Shown in pieces: positions 11,090 through 24,600 of a stretch of DNA of 64,000 nucleotides. Origin of the DNA: Straminergon stramineum (lineage: Eukaryota; Streptophyta; Bryopsida; Hypnales; Calliergonaceae); contig OY987267.1 of the NCBI GenBank assembly GCA_963920665.1, positions 26,660,001-26,724,000 of the forward strand, read 5' to 3'. Numbering within the stretch: position 1 is the stretch's first letter; every line of letters starts with the position of its first letter. The notes beneath the pieces were generated by a model. The model worked only from the letters and a program-made list of their open reading frames with translations, searched no databases and was not told the DNA's origin. Both the position numbers and the translations under genes were made by a program.

Positions 11090-11285
11090 ATGTGTTAAAG
11101 CCTCTTGAGGAGCTTCCTAATTAGAAGAAGCTTTTCGAGAGGCTTTTCAGATCTATGAAGGAATTTGTTAACAACCAAGAGCTTCTTCATAGGCTCCTTA
11201 ACTTAGAAAGGAATCTATTAGCAACAAGAAGACTCTTGAGGAGCTTCTTAGATAGAAAAAACCTCATGATAGGCTTCTTAAGTAG
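11090..11285 (+). repeat. Degenerate short repeats around GAGGAGCTTCTTAG
   Basis: Variants of CTCTTGAGGAGCTTCTTAG recur three or more times, with intervening AAGGAATYTRTTARCAACAAG motifs. They suggest worn tandem copies of roughly 50-90 bp. The boundaries are not clear. Confidence 0.5.
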
Positions 11286-12829
11286 CAATATGTGAGGATG
11301 TCAGGATTAAGGATAACCTTAGTCTCAACAACACATTTCTTGCACTTCTTCCTCTACATACATGCATTCTTGTATTCTCTCTTACAATTTAAGAGCTCAT
11401 CTTCCCTTGGAGAATCTCTAGTCATCTTGTGTTTACGGTGTGCGTAACAACCTTTTACTCTCATTTTCTTCCAAATGGCCTCATAGCTCTTTCTAATCCT
11501 TTCATAATTTTTGTCCATGATCACATGAAAGAAACTTATACGACAAATGGTTCCTACCTTCAATCCTAGCTAACTTCTATGACTTCTCTAACAATTTTTG
11601 TTCATATTTTTCCGACCATTCTTCACAAGCTCTCCCAATACACCACACACAAAATTCCAAGAAAGAGAAGAAAGAGAGAAGTCCAAATCCTAACTTTTGT
11701 ATATAATTAAACTTCCTAACGGACGAAAATGCAAAACTACATTCATCAAACCCTAATTTACTACAAATCCTCTAATTTGGTTCAAAATGCTCCGAATGAG
11801 TACAAATTGCACTAATTTACCTTAAATGTGTTAGTTTAATGGTAAACACAATCATTTAATGAAAACCCCCTTGAATTAGTGTAAAATCCCTATTTTAGCA
11901 TTTTAACTACTATTTTAGTGTTCTCCTTATTACTCTCATGTTCTAGTAGTAGTTTTAATTTCACTAACTTCTTTTGTGTTTTTATATTTAATATTTTTGT
12001 GGTTTTTAATTTACTTCAAGTATTTTGCTTTCAAAATATATTTGTATTTCTTCTAATTGTTTTTTGGTTTACAATATAATTCTAGTTTCATTTTCTACTT
12101 GTAGAATTTTGGTTTTCATTTTGTTTTTTCATTTAATTTTGTGTTTCTTATCTTTTGTTTTTTTTATTTAATTCTAATTTCATTTTCCCACATAGTAATG
12201 TTTTGGTTTTCATTTTATTATCATTTAGCCATTAACCTAATTTGGTTATTCTACCAAATCTTGCTTAACATGTTTTTAGTTTAATCTCCCTATTTTCCCC
12301 TAGAATTTTCCCCTTGTTTTTTTCTAATGGCATATTCCAAATTCTCCCTCTAACCCCACAAAGTTTCAATTGTTATCTAGCAGAAAACTCTTTAATTGGT
12401 GGTTGTAGCTTAATCTCGAGTGACAACACTTTCGGACTTGTAAATTGACGCCTCATGTTTATATTTTCATTCTTTTAAGAGGTGAACCAATATAGTAGTT
12501 TATACCTCTATTATCAGATACAACCCACTTAAATACAATACAAAGATGTGGGTCTTATGCTACTACCTTGATGTTTATTGATGCTAGGCATCTACATTTG
12601 GATAAAGTAATACCACCAAATTTTGATTCCTTTTTTGAAATTGGCTCTTACAAATTCTTGCCATTGTACTCCTACTATTCATAAAAGTCTAGGGGAGATT
12701 TTTAAACTCCTCTTTTTGGCATTTTAAAAAATAATAATTTATTCCTCTAATTTTTAATAAATGCATAAGAGGGGAATTGAGAATAATTTTTTAACTTTAA
12801 ATAAGAGTCAATCCAAAATTAGCCAATTT
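11286..12829. other. AT-rich spacer, nothing recognised
   Basis: Very T-rich on the plus strand (11930-12350). The 69-codon minus frame at 11354-11563 has no recognisable family. Confidence 0.5.
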
Positions 12830-13620
12830 GACCTTTAAAGGATATGCCAATGACCACTAATTTCAAGCTTCATTGTCCATCATTTTGCAACTAGATTCAC
12901 AAATGCTATCACCAATTATTTTTTTATAAATTTTGAAAGAGTAATTCCAAAATTCCTTCAAAATTTGATTACAACCAAAATATTATCATTTTTGAGTCAA
13001 ATTTGTTGGAATGGATTGGAAATGAGGTCCTCTTTATGTGGTGATTTTTTGGATTTTTTGTGTTCTTAAAATCTATAACCTCATGTTGGTGAATCGAGTT
13101 TTGAACTAAAATCAATGCAATCTGACCACTTGACATACTTGCACATTTGTAATTTTAGAAAAATATGTACTCTAATAACACCAAATCCAACCCTTAGATA
13201 GGACAACAACTCAATAATGTATCTCCACAAATTTGAATAACTTTCATCCAAGTAGTTATGAGGATGAAACTCAAGTTTCAAATTGTTCATCGTCCAAAAA
13301 ATGGACATCGGAGTGCTTCGAGGTTAAGAGTAAATAACAAAAAAATGGCCAAATTATACTACAAAGGTGATCCCAAAACAAAGTATCTTCTTTTGAGAAA
13401 AGTCAATTATATCATAATCAGAGAAGTTTCAATATTATTTTATCAAAATATGTTCAAGCAATTAATTTTCCAAGAAAATATTGGATTAAAAAATGTTTTC
13501 TTCTATCCTATAGTCTTAAGTAAAGTCATTCAAATGAAATTTAGTATCCACATAAGTGTTATGGGGTTAATCCTAGAAGGATGTTGGAGACACTATGTGT
13601 TTGATGGATGATAGAAAATC
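12830..13620 (+). repeat. Copy of an old AT-rich dispersed repeat (matches 29200-29890)
   Basis: Ordered blocks match another copy: CATTTTGCAACTAGAT near 12884 and near 29268, then AAATGGCCAAA followed by TACTACAA and GGTGATCC near 13343 and near 29711. Later blocks keep the same order. Divergence is high. The 117-codon frame inside (13258) is unlikely to be a gene, because the other copies are not open. Confidence 0.65.
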
Positions 13621-13830
13621 CTTCTATGCATGATAGAAGAACAAATTTATATCCTTCAGAATTTTATGTAGACAAAGGAGGTCTTGCATAATAGTTTGAC
13701 CTCCAATTAATGCTCTTGAGTTTCATTAAGCAAATCATTTATCTAGTATCAAAAAGGATAATTTCCACCCAACATTCTAGGGTTAACTTTGGAGGGACGT
13801 TGGAAAATAGAGTGGTTTGATGGATGACTT
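13550..13830 (+). repeat. Two degenerate direct copies, period about 215 bp
   Basis: The block ending in GTTTGATGGATGA occurs near 13595 and again near 13815. Both copies are preceded by matching GGGTTAA...GGATGTTGGA-type sequence. They are worn copies of one unit. Confidence 0.5.
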
Positions 13831-13945
13831 CATTAGGGATAGTCACACCTTCAATCCATTCTCAATCTTCATAGAATGGGTATGTGGCACTCTCTCATTA
13901 GCTCTATGAAGCTTGTGAAGGTCCCATTCTACAAAGGTTGACAAA

Positions 13946-14005
13946 TGACCATTCTTCTCCTTCAGAGGAGAAGACTGACCATTCTTCTCCATCAAAGGAG
14001 AAAAA
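13946..14005 (+). repeat. 30-bp direct duplication with internal dyad
   Basis: TGACCATTCTTCTCC begins at 13946 and again at 13976, and a partial third copy begins at 14006. The first unit contains CTTCTCC...GGAGAAG, able to form a short hairpin. Confidence 0.75.
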
Positions 14006-14291
14006 TGACGAAGTCACTTGATTACATAGAGAGAAGTGTAATTCAAATGGGACGAAATTTATATAACCAAAGGCAATGAAGAACTTTGCAAGTCTTAGTC
14101 AATAACTTAGTACATTCAGACATGTATGAACTATGAAGTTGCGGTGAAGGGTGTTATGATGGTGAATGCTACACATGCAGCCTTGTTGACTTAGACTTTG
14201 TAAATGTAACTAACTCACCATGAATAAGGAGAAGAAATTCAATAAGGATGCTTTGTGTAAGAATTGTGAAAGTTGTTTAATTGTTTCTACT

Positions 14292-14587
14292 TATTGAGAA
14301 AAAGAACACCAAACAAATGTATTTCAATGAAGGGGATCACAAACAGGTGTGAGAAAGGGGTATTAAGTCCATACTAGGGGATACCCTCTTGAATTACTCT
14401 ACTAACTAGTACTATGACAAACCATATGGGTAAAATCTTCTCTAGAGGGGCTTCCCTCTCTAAACACCCATTAGTTTTGCTACAAACAACGCCTGACTAA
14501 GGTCAACCCATAATATGAACTCCTACAACATCAAACTAATGTCAACTCCTACAAGTAATCCTAACATACTACTCACATCCTTCAACA
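14292..14587 (-). mobile_element. Solo LTR of the element-2 copia family, inverted
   Basis: Read on the minus strand this is a full copy of the LTR at 6486-6783. It begins TGTTGAAGG, with the same opening codons S-V-E-G-x-E-stop in the polyprotein frame, and ends TCAATA. No internal element sequence is attached on either side. Perfect 5-bp target duplications flank it: CTACT at 14287-14291 and CTACT at 14588-14592. This is the expected product of recombination between the two LTRs of a former full element. The many differences from 6486-6783 suggest that it is older than the nested pair. Confidence 0.93.
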
Positions 14588-14743
14588 CTACTTTCATGTA
14601 AGTTACACTTTAAGTGCATAGATTTTATAGCAATGTCAATGTGATTTGCATTTGAATTGTTAAACCTTCCTTGACTTTTACCTCTAACATTTATTGCTAT
14701 TGCCCTTGATTAGGGTTTGCCAAAGTAATCATACATTTTTTAC

Positions 14744-15106
14744 TAACTTCATTTTCCCATTCATTTGGTAGAGGAATTGTTCATATGTGGTCCTATACAT
14801 ATACGATGGATGTATCCATTAGAGAGATATATGAATGTGTTAATAGGGTTTGTAAAAAATAGAGCAAAGCTAGAAGGTAGCATGGCATGTAGTTATTTGG
14901 GAGAGGAATCCATAGGTTTTCTAAATGAATACCTTGCAGACTATACACCAACAACAAAGAGGACATGGGATGACAATGAAGAGCCCACAATGTATGATGA
15001 AGTTTTAGAAGGTCAGAAGCAAGATCACTTCATGTTTGTTTTTTGTATTCTTTCTAGTATAGGCTTGCATAGGCTCACATGTAGGACTATGACTAAACAC
15101 TTCTAA
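14744..15106 (+). pseudogene. CACTA (En/Spm) transposase TNP2 fragment, DUF4218-like
   Basis: The frame reads HLVEELFICGPIHIRWMYPL and continues with ERYM, a later NRAKLEGSMA and an EEsxxFLNEYL segment. In plant TNP2-type CACTA transposases this conserved block (DUF4218) has the core GGP-(I/V)-x-x-RWMYP-x-ERY, then NRAxxEGS. Only about 110 codons survive. An in-frame TAA lies just upstream, and the sequence downstream is broken by stops. A whole transposase is near a thousand residues, so this is a dead fragment. No element ends were found around it. Confidence 0.85.
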
Positions 15107-17639
15107 GTTAGAATCCATGCTAGAAGTGGCTATTTCTACCTCCCTGGATGTAACTGACTCCTAGTCGGGGCACACATATGCCCCTAGAAGCATGTGTTGA
15201 AAGCTCCCTTGTGTTGGCAAAACATCTCAACATAGTTGCTTTGCATTTCAAACAATTGGGGAGATGAATCCTTTGCAGATGACTTAAATATGGGACAAAG
15301 TATTGTAAGTGGTGGAATAGCCTAATTGCTACAACCCATTGAGATTTAGCCTCACCGTCCTCCATTTTTTTACACCCTTCATTATACTCAACTAGGATTT
15401 TAATTTTTTTGATATATTAATGACATGAATAAAATCTTTTTTTCCATAATAAATTTAATAAATTATATTTAGATCCAATCCCACTTATGATAATTATTAA
15501 AAATGAAGAAAAATATGGCATGTATGTGCACAAATAGGACAAACGTTACTAAAATAGATCTATGTATGATACACAAATTCATTATATTCAACTTAGGATT
15601 TTTAATTAGTTTCTACTTTCATCAATTTGGACATGATATTTTGAATTTAGCATTTTGTACTTCTAATTTCATTCCTCTCTTCCAATTTTTCTCTTATAGA
15701 TATTTGCATATTTTTTTTTCTATGTTATTTTTTTCTCTTTGAATTGATTTTTGATTTCATTTATGATTTGATAATAAAATTTAATAAATTATATATGATA
15801 TATTGGTAAAAAATTTGTTCAACACTTTTATAGTTGTTTAACATTGCCTTTATTTTTTTGCATTTACAATATATTTTGAAAGCTCGAAGTTTCTAAATTC
15901 AAGATTTCAATTATTATTATATGATTTTGCTTGAATTGAATTCCATGAATGTAACCTTTAACTTCAAAAAAAAAATCATTTATCATAGTTGAATTCACCA
16001 CGATTTTTCCATACAAGATTAACTCATCCAAATAGTTAGATATAGCATGGTGGATCCATGCGTACTAAAAGCTAAGTTGAAGGTTAGGGATTGAATTTTT
16101 TTCATCAATAGTTCCTAACTATCTATTTACCATCAATGCCATGATTATCTTTCCATTTTGTCAATACAAAAGTGACAAGCTGTAAAAGAGGCAAAGCAAG
16201 AAATGAAAGAAGATATGAGTTCAAATGAGCACTCAACTAGCTAATGCTTAAATCTTTAACCATAAAACATTTAGGCCTAAAGTTGTGTAGTCAAACTTTT
16301 AAATCTTTCGATCTATCTTGCATTTTCACAATAATTATGCAATTTTTTTGTTACAATATATTTTTTTCTCTAACAATAAATAAGAGGAATTTTTTTAAAA
16401 TTCTATACATAAAGAAATAATTTTTCATTTATATGATTTTATTATTTCAAATAAGTGAAAAAAAATTTATATAATTGTAATTTCAATAAATGTATGGATG
16501 AATTGTAATTGCGATATGCAATTTTTCTTATGCAAGTATTTCTACAATTCTATTTTTTTCTAATAATAATGATTAAATTTTTTTTTAATGAAAATGATTA
16601 AAAAAAATTTTTGTTTAATTTGAATTTGGAATACAATTTTGAAATAAATTAAGAAAAGGTTGACCTTAGGCTATTATTGTGATTTTGATTTACAATAAGA
16701 TAGAGGTTGGATCAAATCACTCTCAAATGGACTAAATAGAAAAACATCAACATGATGTTTTTTTTGACATAAAAACATCAGCTTGTTGCATTGGGCATCC
16801 AAAAAAATCCGTTCCAAAAAATCGAGGCATGTCACCAAAAATGTGGATTTCTTATAGTGTTCCAACAAAGCCACCTTGTATTCTATTGGGATGAACTTTG
16901 GGTGCATAGGTGGATATGCTTTTAAGAAACTTGACATACAAGGAAGAGTGTCTAAGCTAATAACACCTCAAACCATCTTTATAAAGATTTTAGTGGATCC
17001 CAAATGGCCATAGCTCAAACAAATTCTTCAACTGGATTAGAGACTATGATATAGAAGATGAGAATGATAGTTTGTAGTTGTGCTATGATTTTGAATTGAG
17101 GTTTTTGAAATTTGAATCACAATTTGCCAAATCATCTATAGATCTAAGTTGTATTGTTGGTCACATATAATCTTTTGATCTTCTTGCGAATAGATATTAT
17201 AAGACAATAACAATCTTGTTGCATTGCTGAATTAGCATGACTTGTAAATGACTTCATTTTACTACATAATGATTGCATTTTATAGTCAAATGACCTTTAT
17301 AATTATGACTTGTAATGCAGTTAAGATGTAATCATTCTTTAGTAGAAGTGAACTTAGTTTGTGTGGAATGCAACTAAACTATTAGAGTTAGTCATGCAAG
17401 TGTGACATTCTTTGTATCAAAGTGGGTTGTAGCCCATTTTCAACTATTTGTCATTGATGTTGTTATAGGAGGATAATGTGGATACATGTCTCATACTTGA
17501 GGTTGCATCGTTATCTAAAATTTAACTCAAAATTTGACCTTTCAACCTAAAATCTAAACTCTAAAGTCAAAAAGTAACTTCTAGCTCAATGGACCAACAA
17601 CTCTTATTCAAAGTAGAAATGTATGAATTCAATTCCTAA
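15107..17639. other. AT-rich spacer, nothing recognised
   Basis: About the first 250 bases may be worn continuation of the CACTA fragment. The rest is AT-rich with long T and A runs (15400-15800, 16330-16660). The 87-codon minus frame at 16674 has no known family. Confidence 0.5.
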
Positions 17640-19190
17640 AGTCTTGGGGGACCAATGAAATTTTGTGCAAGTTTTTGTAATCTCAAATTTTGACTTGATT
17701 TTTTGAAACTTTTTTTAAAGATAGAATAACATATTAGCTTTGAGGGAATACAATTTTTCTTTTACTTGGTACCCAAGAAAAAAGGTTATACCATCCAAGC
17801 CCAAATTTAAGGACTTCTGCTAGGACAAAAACCTACAAAAGCTTAAAATACAAATTTAAAATTTTTGTTTTCTCTTAGATTTTTTTGTCTACATGGAAAG
17901 ATTTTATTCATTGCATTTGGATTAGTAATGTCAAAGTTATGGAGCTTCTTATTTGTGGAAAATTAGGATAGATGCATGGATGAGTGGCTCAAAACCGACA
18001 CCTGTGGCCTCACCATAAGTGAGTAAAATTCGAAGGCCATATTTGTTAAAATGAGACTATTTGTAGTCTCCTATTATCCTTGACACTACATTTAGATGAT
18101 GATGAATGTTCAATATTGAAAGAATTTGGAAAATTCAAGCTTTAATATATGAATACATCTATAAAAATTTCATTCTTTTAAGGTGGATTTGTTCATAAAT
18201 CTTCGGTTTATTAGAATAAAGGTCTCTTATAGTGGGACTAAAGTCTCAAAATGTGCATTTGGTCTCAATTTAATGAATATGGCCATAAGGTTATTTCCTT
18301 TGATGACTAGTACATTGAAAATAAATATATAAATTTTCAATGACCTACCTTAATCTTCTAAAATAAAACACTATAGAAAAAGAATAATGATGATAATAAT
18401 GATTACATATAAAAAGAATATCCCTAAAATTTGACTTCCATTTTAACTGCTGAAAAGTCCCTAATTGAATACTAAGAGAAGTTCTTATAATATAGAAAGC
18501 ATTTCACTCAAGTAAAAAATTTGGAACATTCATAATAAAGTCATTAAAAAACATTTAAATATATCTATATCCTCAAAAAGTCCATATGTAATGTTTGGTT
18601 CAGTTGTGACAAATCCATATACTACACTTCAAAAGTCCCATATTCTTATAAAAAATCAAAAGTTCTTAAAGCAACTACATAAATGTCTTCATAATCAAGA
18701 TATTATATCTTTGTGGCCAAAAAATTGTGAAAAGACATGACCATTTGTGGCCTAGAGCCTTTTTAATGTTAACATTTTCAAGAAAACATCTTTGTGACCA
18801 GTTTATTGAGACACTCATCTATACAACTACCCATCATAGAATCTTCATGAGAAAATAAAATATTGGATTATTTTTACTAGAAACTTAATTTCCACAATTT
18901 AAAAAAAAGATTAATACTTTAAGTTTTAGATTGATTTCTAAAACAATTTCATAGTTGAGATTAGTGTATTTCAATTCTATCTTAGAACTATTAACAATTC
19001 AACTTTTCTTTTCAACCTTTGACCTTTTTCTATTTCCCAATTTTTTAAAAGAATGAAAACCTAGTTTTCGTTTCCTTCAATTTTTTTCCCCAAACTCTTC
19101 AACATAAAAAATTTAAATTTCAAAATATGTGGTGTAAGATTTTGAAGATCAAAAAATTCAAAGTCATACAATCTAGTCACACAAGGTGGG
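17640..19190 (+). repeat. Copy of the old AT-rich dispersed repeat (matches 28553-29220)
   Basis: Collinear blocks: GAAACTTTTT near 17704; GGTTATACCATCC near 17784; TTTGGATTAGTAATGTCAAAG near 17917; ATATTGGATTA near 18861; AATTTTTTAAAAGAATGAAAA near 19039. Each has a counterpart in the same order in the copy at 28553. Divergence is high and there is no open frame. The element class is unknown. Confidence 0.7.
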
Positions 19191-19254
19191 AAAAACAAAC
19201 TATTTTCATAGTCAAAGTTTCTAAATTTTGGTGAAAAAAAAGCTTAAGACCATA

Positions 19255-19460
19255 GGGATTAATCCTTAAAGGACAAATTGGTGACCGTGGAAATCATCCC
19301 TTCTGGAATAGTGTGACATCATCTATTTTGAAAAAACCCAAAAATATTCATTGAAGGTCAAACTACTATAGAAGATCTCCCCTTTCCACACAAAATTCCT
19401 AAGATGAATAGTTGTACTTCTATCCTACATAGAAAGATACTCTATCATACATTGGACACT
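19255..19460 (+). repeat. LTR-like dispersed repeat, copy a
   Basis: The segment with GTGACCGTGGAAATCATC, then GAATAGTTGTACTTCT and CTACAT-AGAAA, matches 42745-42930 (GTCACCCTGGAAATCATC, GAATAGTTGCACTTCT). A related but more distant copy lies at 58780-59640. The shared order suggests an LTR or an internal end of one old retroelement family. Confidence 0.6.
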
Positions 19461-21055
19461 AAGCGCTTGTGTCAATATTTATGGGTTAATCATTCTAAAG
19501 TGAATTGTTACCAATATTGATAGTACGTTTATACTATTAAATAAGTCAACTTATGACAATTATTTTATTTTATTTTAAATGGATTTCAGTTTCAAAGAAT
19601 TAACATACTATATTGAGTATTTTCTTATTCTTTTTTTTCATACCATCAATTTTTGGACCTTTACAATGGTCTTCTTTTTCCAATTGAATATAAAGTTTTA
19701 ACAAAGTTAGATTTCTACTCTGCTGGAGGATAGGGGTACTTTATTTTATTTTTCTTAGTTTGCATTCAATATGAATTTTGTTAACTTTTTTCTTGCAAAA
19801 TCCATAGGAAATTCGAATCTATACAAACAAATGTAAAAAATTTATGTCTTATATAAGAAATGTGATTTTATATATATGTGCAAAAATAAATAAAGCACAT
19901 TTCTTTAAAACATGATCATGCCAAAAAAATCTTGTAGAATAAAGAATATTGTATTCAATAGCAAGGGTTACCAAAAAATATTTCTGAAAATAGATTACAG
20001 AATTTTTGGAAAATTATTTTTAGAATATTTTTTTTAAGATTTAACCTTGGAATGCCTAAAGAATTCAATTTAGCTCTTCTCTAATAACAACTTTTTTTAC
20101 TTAATCAAATTTACATGTATATTTTTGACTATTCAAAACTACACTTGGTCAAAAAAGACAAAATTTCTTTTATTGAAAATTTAGTCATTTTGCTCAAGGT
20201 AGAACAATAGAAGAATATTTTCAAAGCCTTGTATTCAATGTAATTACACTAGAAAAACAAGAATTCTAACAAACCATGTCCACCAACTATTTGCTCCAAC
20301 CAATTCCCTTGTTCATTTGCACTACACATAGAATACTTTTTCTTGAAATGACTACTAGCAAGGTCTCCTATCCACAACAAACCATACTAAACATTCTTTG
20401 AAGTGTTTGAGTTTGGAAAAACACTCAAATTGGATTTTTTTCCAACTCAAGAATATTTTGGCTATAAAAGACAACTTGACAAAAGGTAGGAAATTATTTC
20501 AAAAAAAGATTTCTTTTTGCTCAGACCATGACCAAGAATTGGTTGTTTGGACATTTAGGGTTTAACTTGGAAATGAAGCTTATTGAAAGTGATTTCTATT
20601 CCTTGCTAAAATTTAAATAGAATCTTAAAATTAGTTTTAGTTACTAAAAATACTAGTTTAAAATTGTTACAAGTTTATTTTTTTATTTTTTTCAAATGTA
20701 GAATAGTACTATAATGTAGAATAGTTCTATAATATACACCTATTAACTCAATCAATGTTAGATAACTTGAAAATAATAGAAAGAGATTGCAAAGACAGTA
20801 TAAAGGTATACTCAAGGAAGACAAAATCTAGAAGTTCATAATTTGAATCTTTACAAACAAATTAGAAAGGCATGGGATTGTATCTATTAAAATCAAAATT
20901 AGTTGGTCTACTATCCAAAAGCTATGTGAATAGCAAAATATTTAGAAATTCAAGAAAATGAAGCTCATTTTAAAAACTTATGTGTAAAGTACATCCTAGA
21001 AACAAGCATCTCATCAAGGAAAACATATGATACATCATCAAAATTAATTGAAAAG
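19461..21055. other. AT-rich spacer, nothing recognised
   Basis: Homopolymer-rich. No frames of note, no tRNA-like structure and no clear repeat boundary. Confidence 0.5.
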
Positions 21056-21260
21056 TGCAAACTCCAATCAAATTTTCAATTGAAGTAAAAACTAGAACTG
21101 GGACACTTTATTTCATTAGTTGAGTTCAAATTCATTAGATGATCGAGTTGAATATTTGATGTGTGAAAAAGAAGCTTAAAGATGTCGAAATAAACTCTAC
21201 ATGGTAATTCATTTTTTAGAGTTCGTGAATCGAGTAAAATTCAAAGTAGTCAAAGTGTCT
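21056..21260 (+). repeat. Fragment of the old AT-rich dispersed repeat
   Basis: CAATTGAAGTAAAAACTAGA, then TTTCATTAGTTGAGTTCAAATTC, match in order the segment 29608-29665 of the long copy. Confidence 0.55.
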
Positions 21261-21661
21261 TGAGTATGATAGTGTGTCGTGACATAGCCATCAACATAAA
21301 GAATAGATAATCTTATCTGCATTATGGACAAACCCAGAACCAAGCCACTTAACATTGCAATCAGCCAAACCACCCTAGTGATTTCATTTTACTGCCAAAA
21401 ATAAGCTCTGTTGACTGCACATAATGATGTTGATGAGCTCTACATGTGGATGGCTTCTTGCCAATTGAAAGTCCTAAAAAGTAGAAACAGAAAAGCTTAC
21501 AAATTACAAAGTCTACATTGCACTACTGTATCGAGTTGACCTCGAGTCTAATGAGGCATTCAGATGTTTCACAAAACGAAGTGAGATCCTAGAAACATTC
21601 AGAGCTATCCTGACTTGTGCGAGTACGCTTGATACATCTCAGGTGCCGGCTGTTTCTGGTG

Positions 21662-24600
21662 TTACAATACCCGAGCTGGACTTTGAACAGCTTCATCCGC
21701 TATATTTGCTTTTTGGTCCACATGATGCTGCTCCTCTACAGATACTTCTTCCGTAACTCCATTAGCATCACCTCTACTGGTAGTCTCATCTTCTGGCACA
21801 GCGATCCTATTTGCAAGGGCAGAACTCTCTGGAGGTCGATTGGTTGAGGAAATAGAGACCCAAGCCAGATTTAATGACTGGCCATGAAACCACCTTCCCT
21901 GCGCCATAGCTCTTTCTGCACTCCGTCGAGTAGTGTAGCTTACCCGAACAGGGCTATTCGTGATTAACGGCTGCGCCAAGTCCGCCTTGTAACATTCTAC
22001 ATCCTCAACTTCTACACTTGATAGCTCACCAAATACTGCAAAATGTTCTCTGATAGCTGCAACCTGCACGGACAAAAAAGTTGAAATCTTAAAACTCCCT
22101 GTTCATGAAACTGCTATTCCAACTCATTAGCTATGGCACAGTCGAAGAAAATTAGCCTCAGAACTACAGTGCTACAACTAGTTCAGAATCTGTTTCTTGC
22201 CTACTTCAAAAATTAAAAGGAAAGAATGGGACTTACATCAGGAATAGTAGCTGGAAGGGGAGGCAGAACTCTGAAAGTGGTAGTTCGGTTATCCAGTTTG
22301 AATCGTGCAGGACCCCAAGCAGCTGTCGGATGTGCAGTAGATACTCCTGCAGTTGTCCGAGGGCGTGGAGACCTTGTAGGTTTCAATGACGCCTGTATCA
22401 CTCCAGATTGCGCATCTTCACCTGAGGTGCTCTTTCGAAGGCCAGAATTAGCTGGTAAACTAGTGAGAGCGGCAACCTCTCTGGAGACTCTGGCATCGCC
22501 AGAGTTTATCTTCTGCCGCTTATTAGCCTGGTCTCCAACATGATCTTCTGATCCTGTTCCTCCCTGAAACCAAGTCAAATAATTCAGAAAGATAAATAAA
22601 CACAGCAATAATGTTGCACGGTGGTCTGCAATTTGAAAGGGATCAACTTCTATTCTAGGATCCAGAGTGGCACTGCTGCAGACAAATACTCTGACGATGT
22701 CCACTTCACAAACTTCACAATGGTTTTCAATCTATTGAAACAAATCCAATATGTAGAGTGGTCAATGAGAAGGTGAAATCTGTATTGAAAAGTAAAGGGG
22801 CAGGTGCACAATTTACCTGGCTAGCAAGCTTGTCTAGTTTTCGCCGGAAGTCATCACGTTTTTGAGCGAGAGCTTCTTGTTTTTGACGAATCTTCTCGCG
22901 CATGAGCTCAAGTTCTTCCTGCTTCTTTGATGCCATTACTACTGGGGTGGGTAAGGACGACGCTGAATCAGTTGAGGTGATGGCTTTGTTGCTACCTTCG
23001 GTGATCGAAGCTCCTGACATGCTTGAAACCACTCCATTCAGACCAATAAAACTCAGCTTTCCCCTGCCTTTCACAAGCTGAGCAGCATGACCACCTGTAG
23101 GCTCAGAGCCAGTACTTGGTGAGTGCCCAGTAAAAGAGGTGGAAGCGCCATTGTCACTACTGATACTATCACGATTAGCCCATGACAGCCGAATAAAGCG
23201 ATTCCTCATAACAGCATCAGGTGAAGCCAATGCTGATTCAGCCTCCTCTCGAGTAGCAAACTGCACAAAGGCTCTGTCACTATGTGGCGGAATGCGGACA
23301 TCCACAACACGTCCAAACTTTTCGAAGTGCATGAGCAAGACTTCAGCACGATTAGAATTCGGGGGTATACAGCTCACATAGAGTGTGCACTGAGCTCGTT
23401 CTACACTGCGACCAGGGGTGCGGAGCCCCAAGTTGGTCACTTCTTTCGGGCGGTTAAATGGAGGACCTAACTCCGCCCACCCGGCAGCACCCCGTCCTCG
23501 TCCAGGATTTGCACTCATGATAGTGGCTCCATTGTCAGGTTCACGTTCTCCCCACCTTCCTGACTGCCAAGAAACTCCTCTGCCCTGAGTCCGCTGTTCC
23601 TCAAGCTTCACCTCTAAACTTGCAGCACTTACATCTACAGGTCCGATTCGATCCCATACAGTGGACCCTGCATCTATGGCATGCAAGCCGCTATTGTTAG
23701 CACCTCTACTGCTACCATCAATTCCTCGCACGTCTGGATTCCTCTTGGATTCTACTTTCTCATTTTCCACCTCGGGATGCTCCATCTGAAACGATGACAG
23801 CTTTCTAATCCTTCCCGTTGCCTCAGGTCTGTCTTTATTCCAAAGCGGCTGATCAGGATCATATAAGTCAGGTTCAGCACCAGACACTTGAACATTCAAC
23901 ATAATCGGCGCTTCCAATGGGGGCATGCTTGGCTCTCGGCTACCTCGGCTACCCCGAGAACTTGAAGGAGCAACAGTGGGTAACATGGTATTGGAGACTG
24001 CCATCTGACCGGGCGCCACAACCATACCTCGACCATTTGGAAGGTTCACAGGTAAGTTAAACTTGGAAAGGCTCTGCAGAGAAGCAACAATCAGAAAGTT
24101 GACAAGATAGTCAATTCTCTCTAAAGAGAAACCGAATTAGCTCCTTTCAAGTTGAGCGAAAGATAAACACTATAGCGTACTCGAAGTGCACAGCAAAATG
24201 CAAGTAAAATCTGAACAAACATTCAGGAATTGAAAAAGAAGATTCCTCTCACGCATTTATTTAGTAAGCCTTTCATAATGCAAAAAAAAAGTTCAATCAT
24301 GATCCACTACGCATCTGGATTCACCATGGGAGTGATGTTGAATCATACCTGCACATCCTCCACGACGATATGGGATCCATGATCCATGGGACACAGATCT
24401 CCCCGTAGACAGAAGCCTCGTTCTTCAAAATCCAGACACCTCGGTCGCACAGGTCCTATGCCCATTCCCATCCCTAGATTCATAACCCCAGGTGGTCCTC
24501 GCCCAGCATGCGAATGCTCAAGAGAACCAGCTCCCATGCCACCCATGTGTCCGAACCCCCCCGGCCACCCTGCCCCACGCCCACCCAGACCCCTGCCATT

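Noticed and set aside
13258..13611. 117-codon plus-strand frame
   Set aside because: It lies inside an old dispersed repeat whose other copy (29200-29890) is not open.
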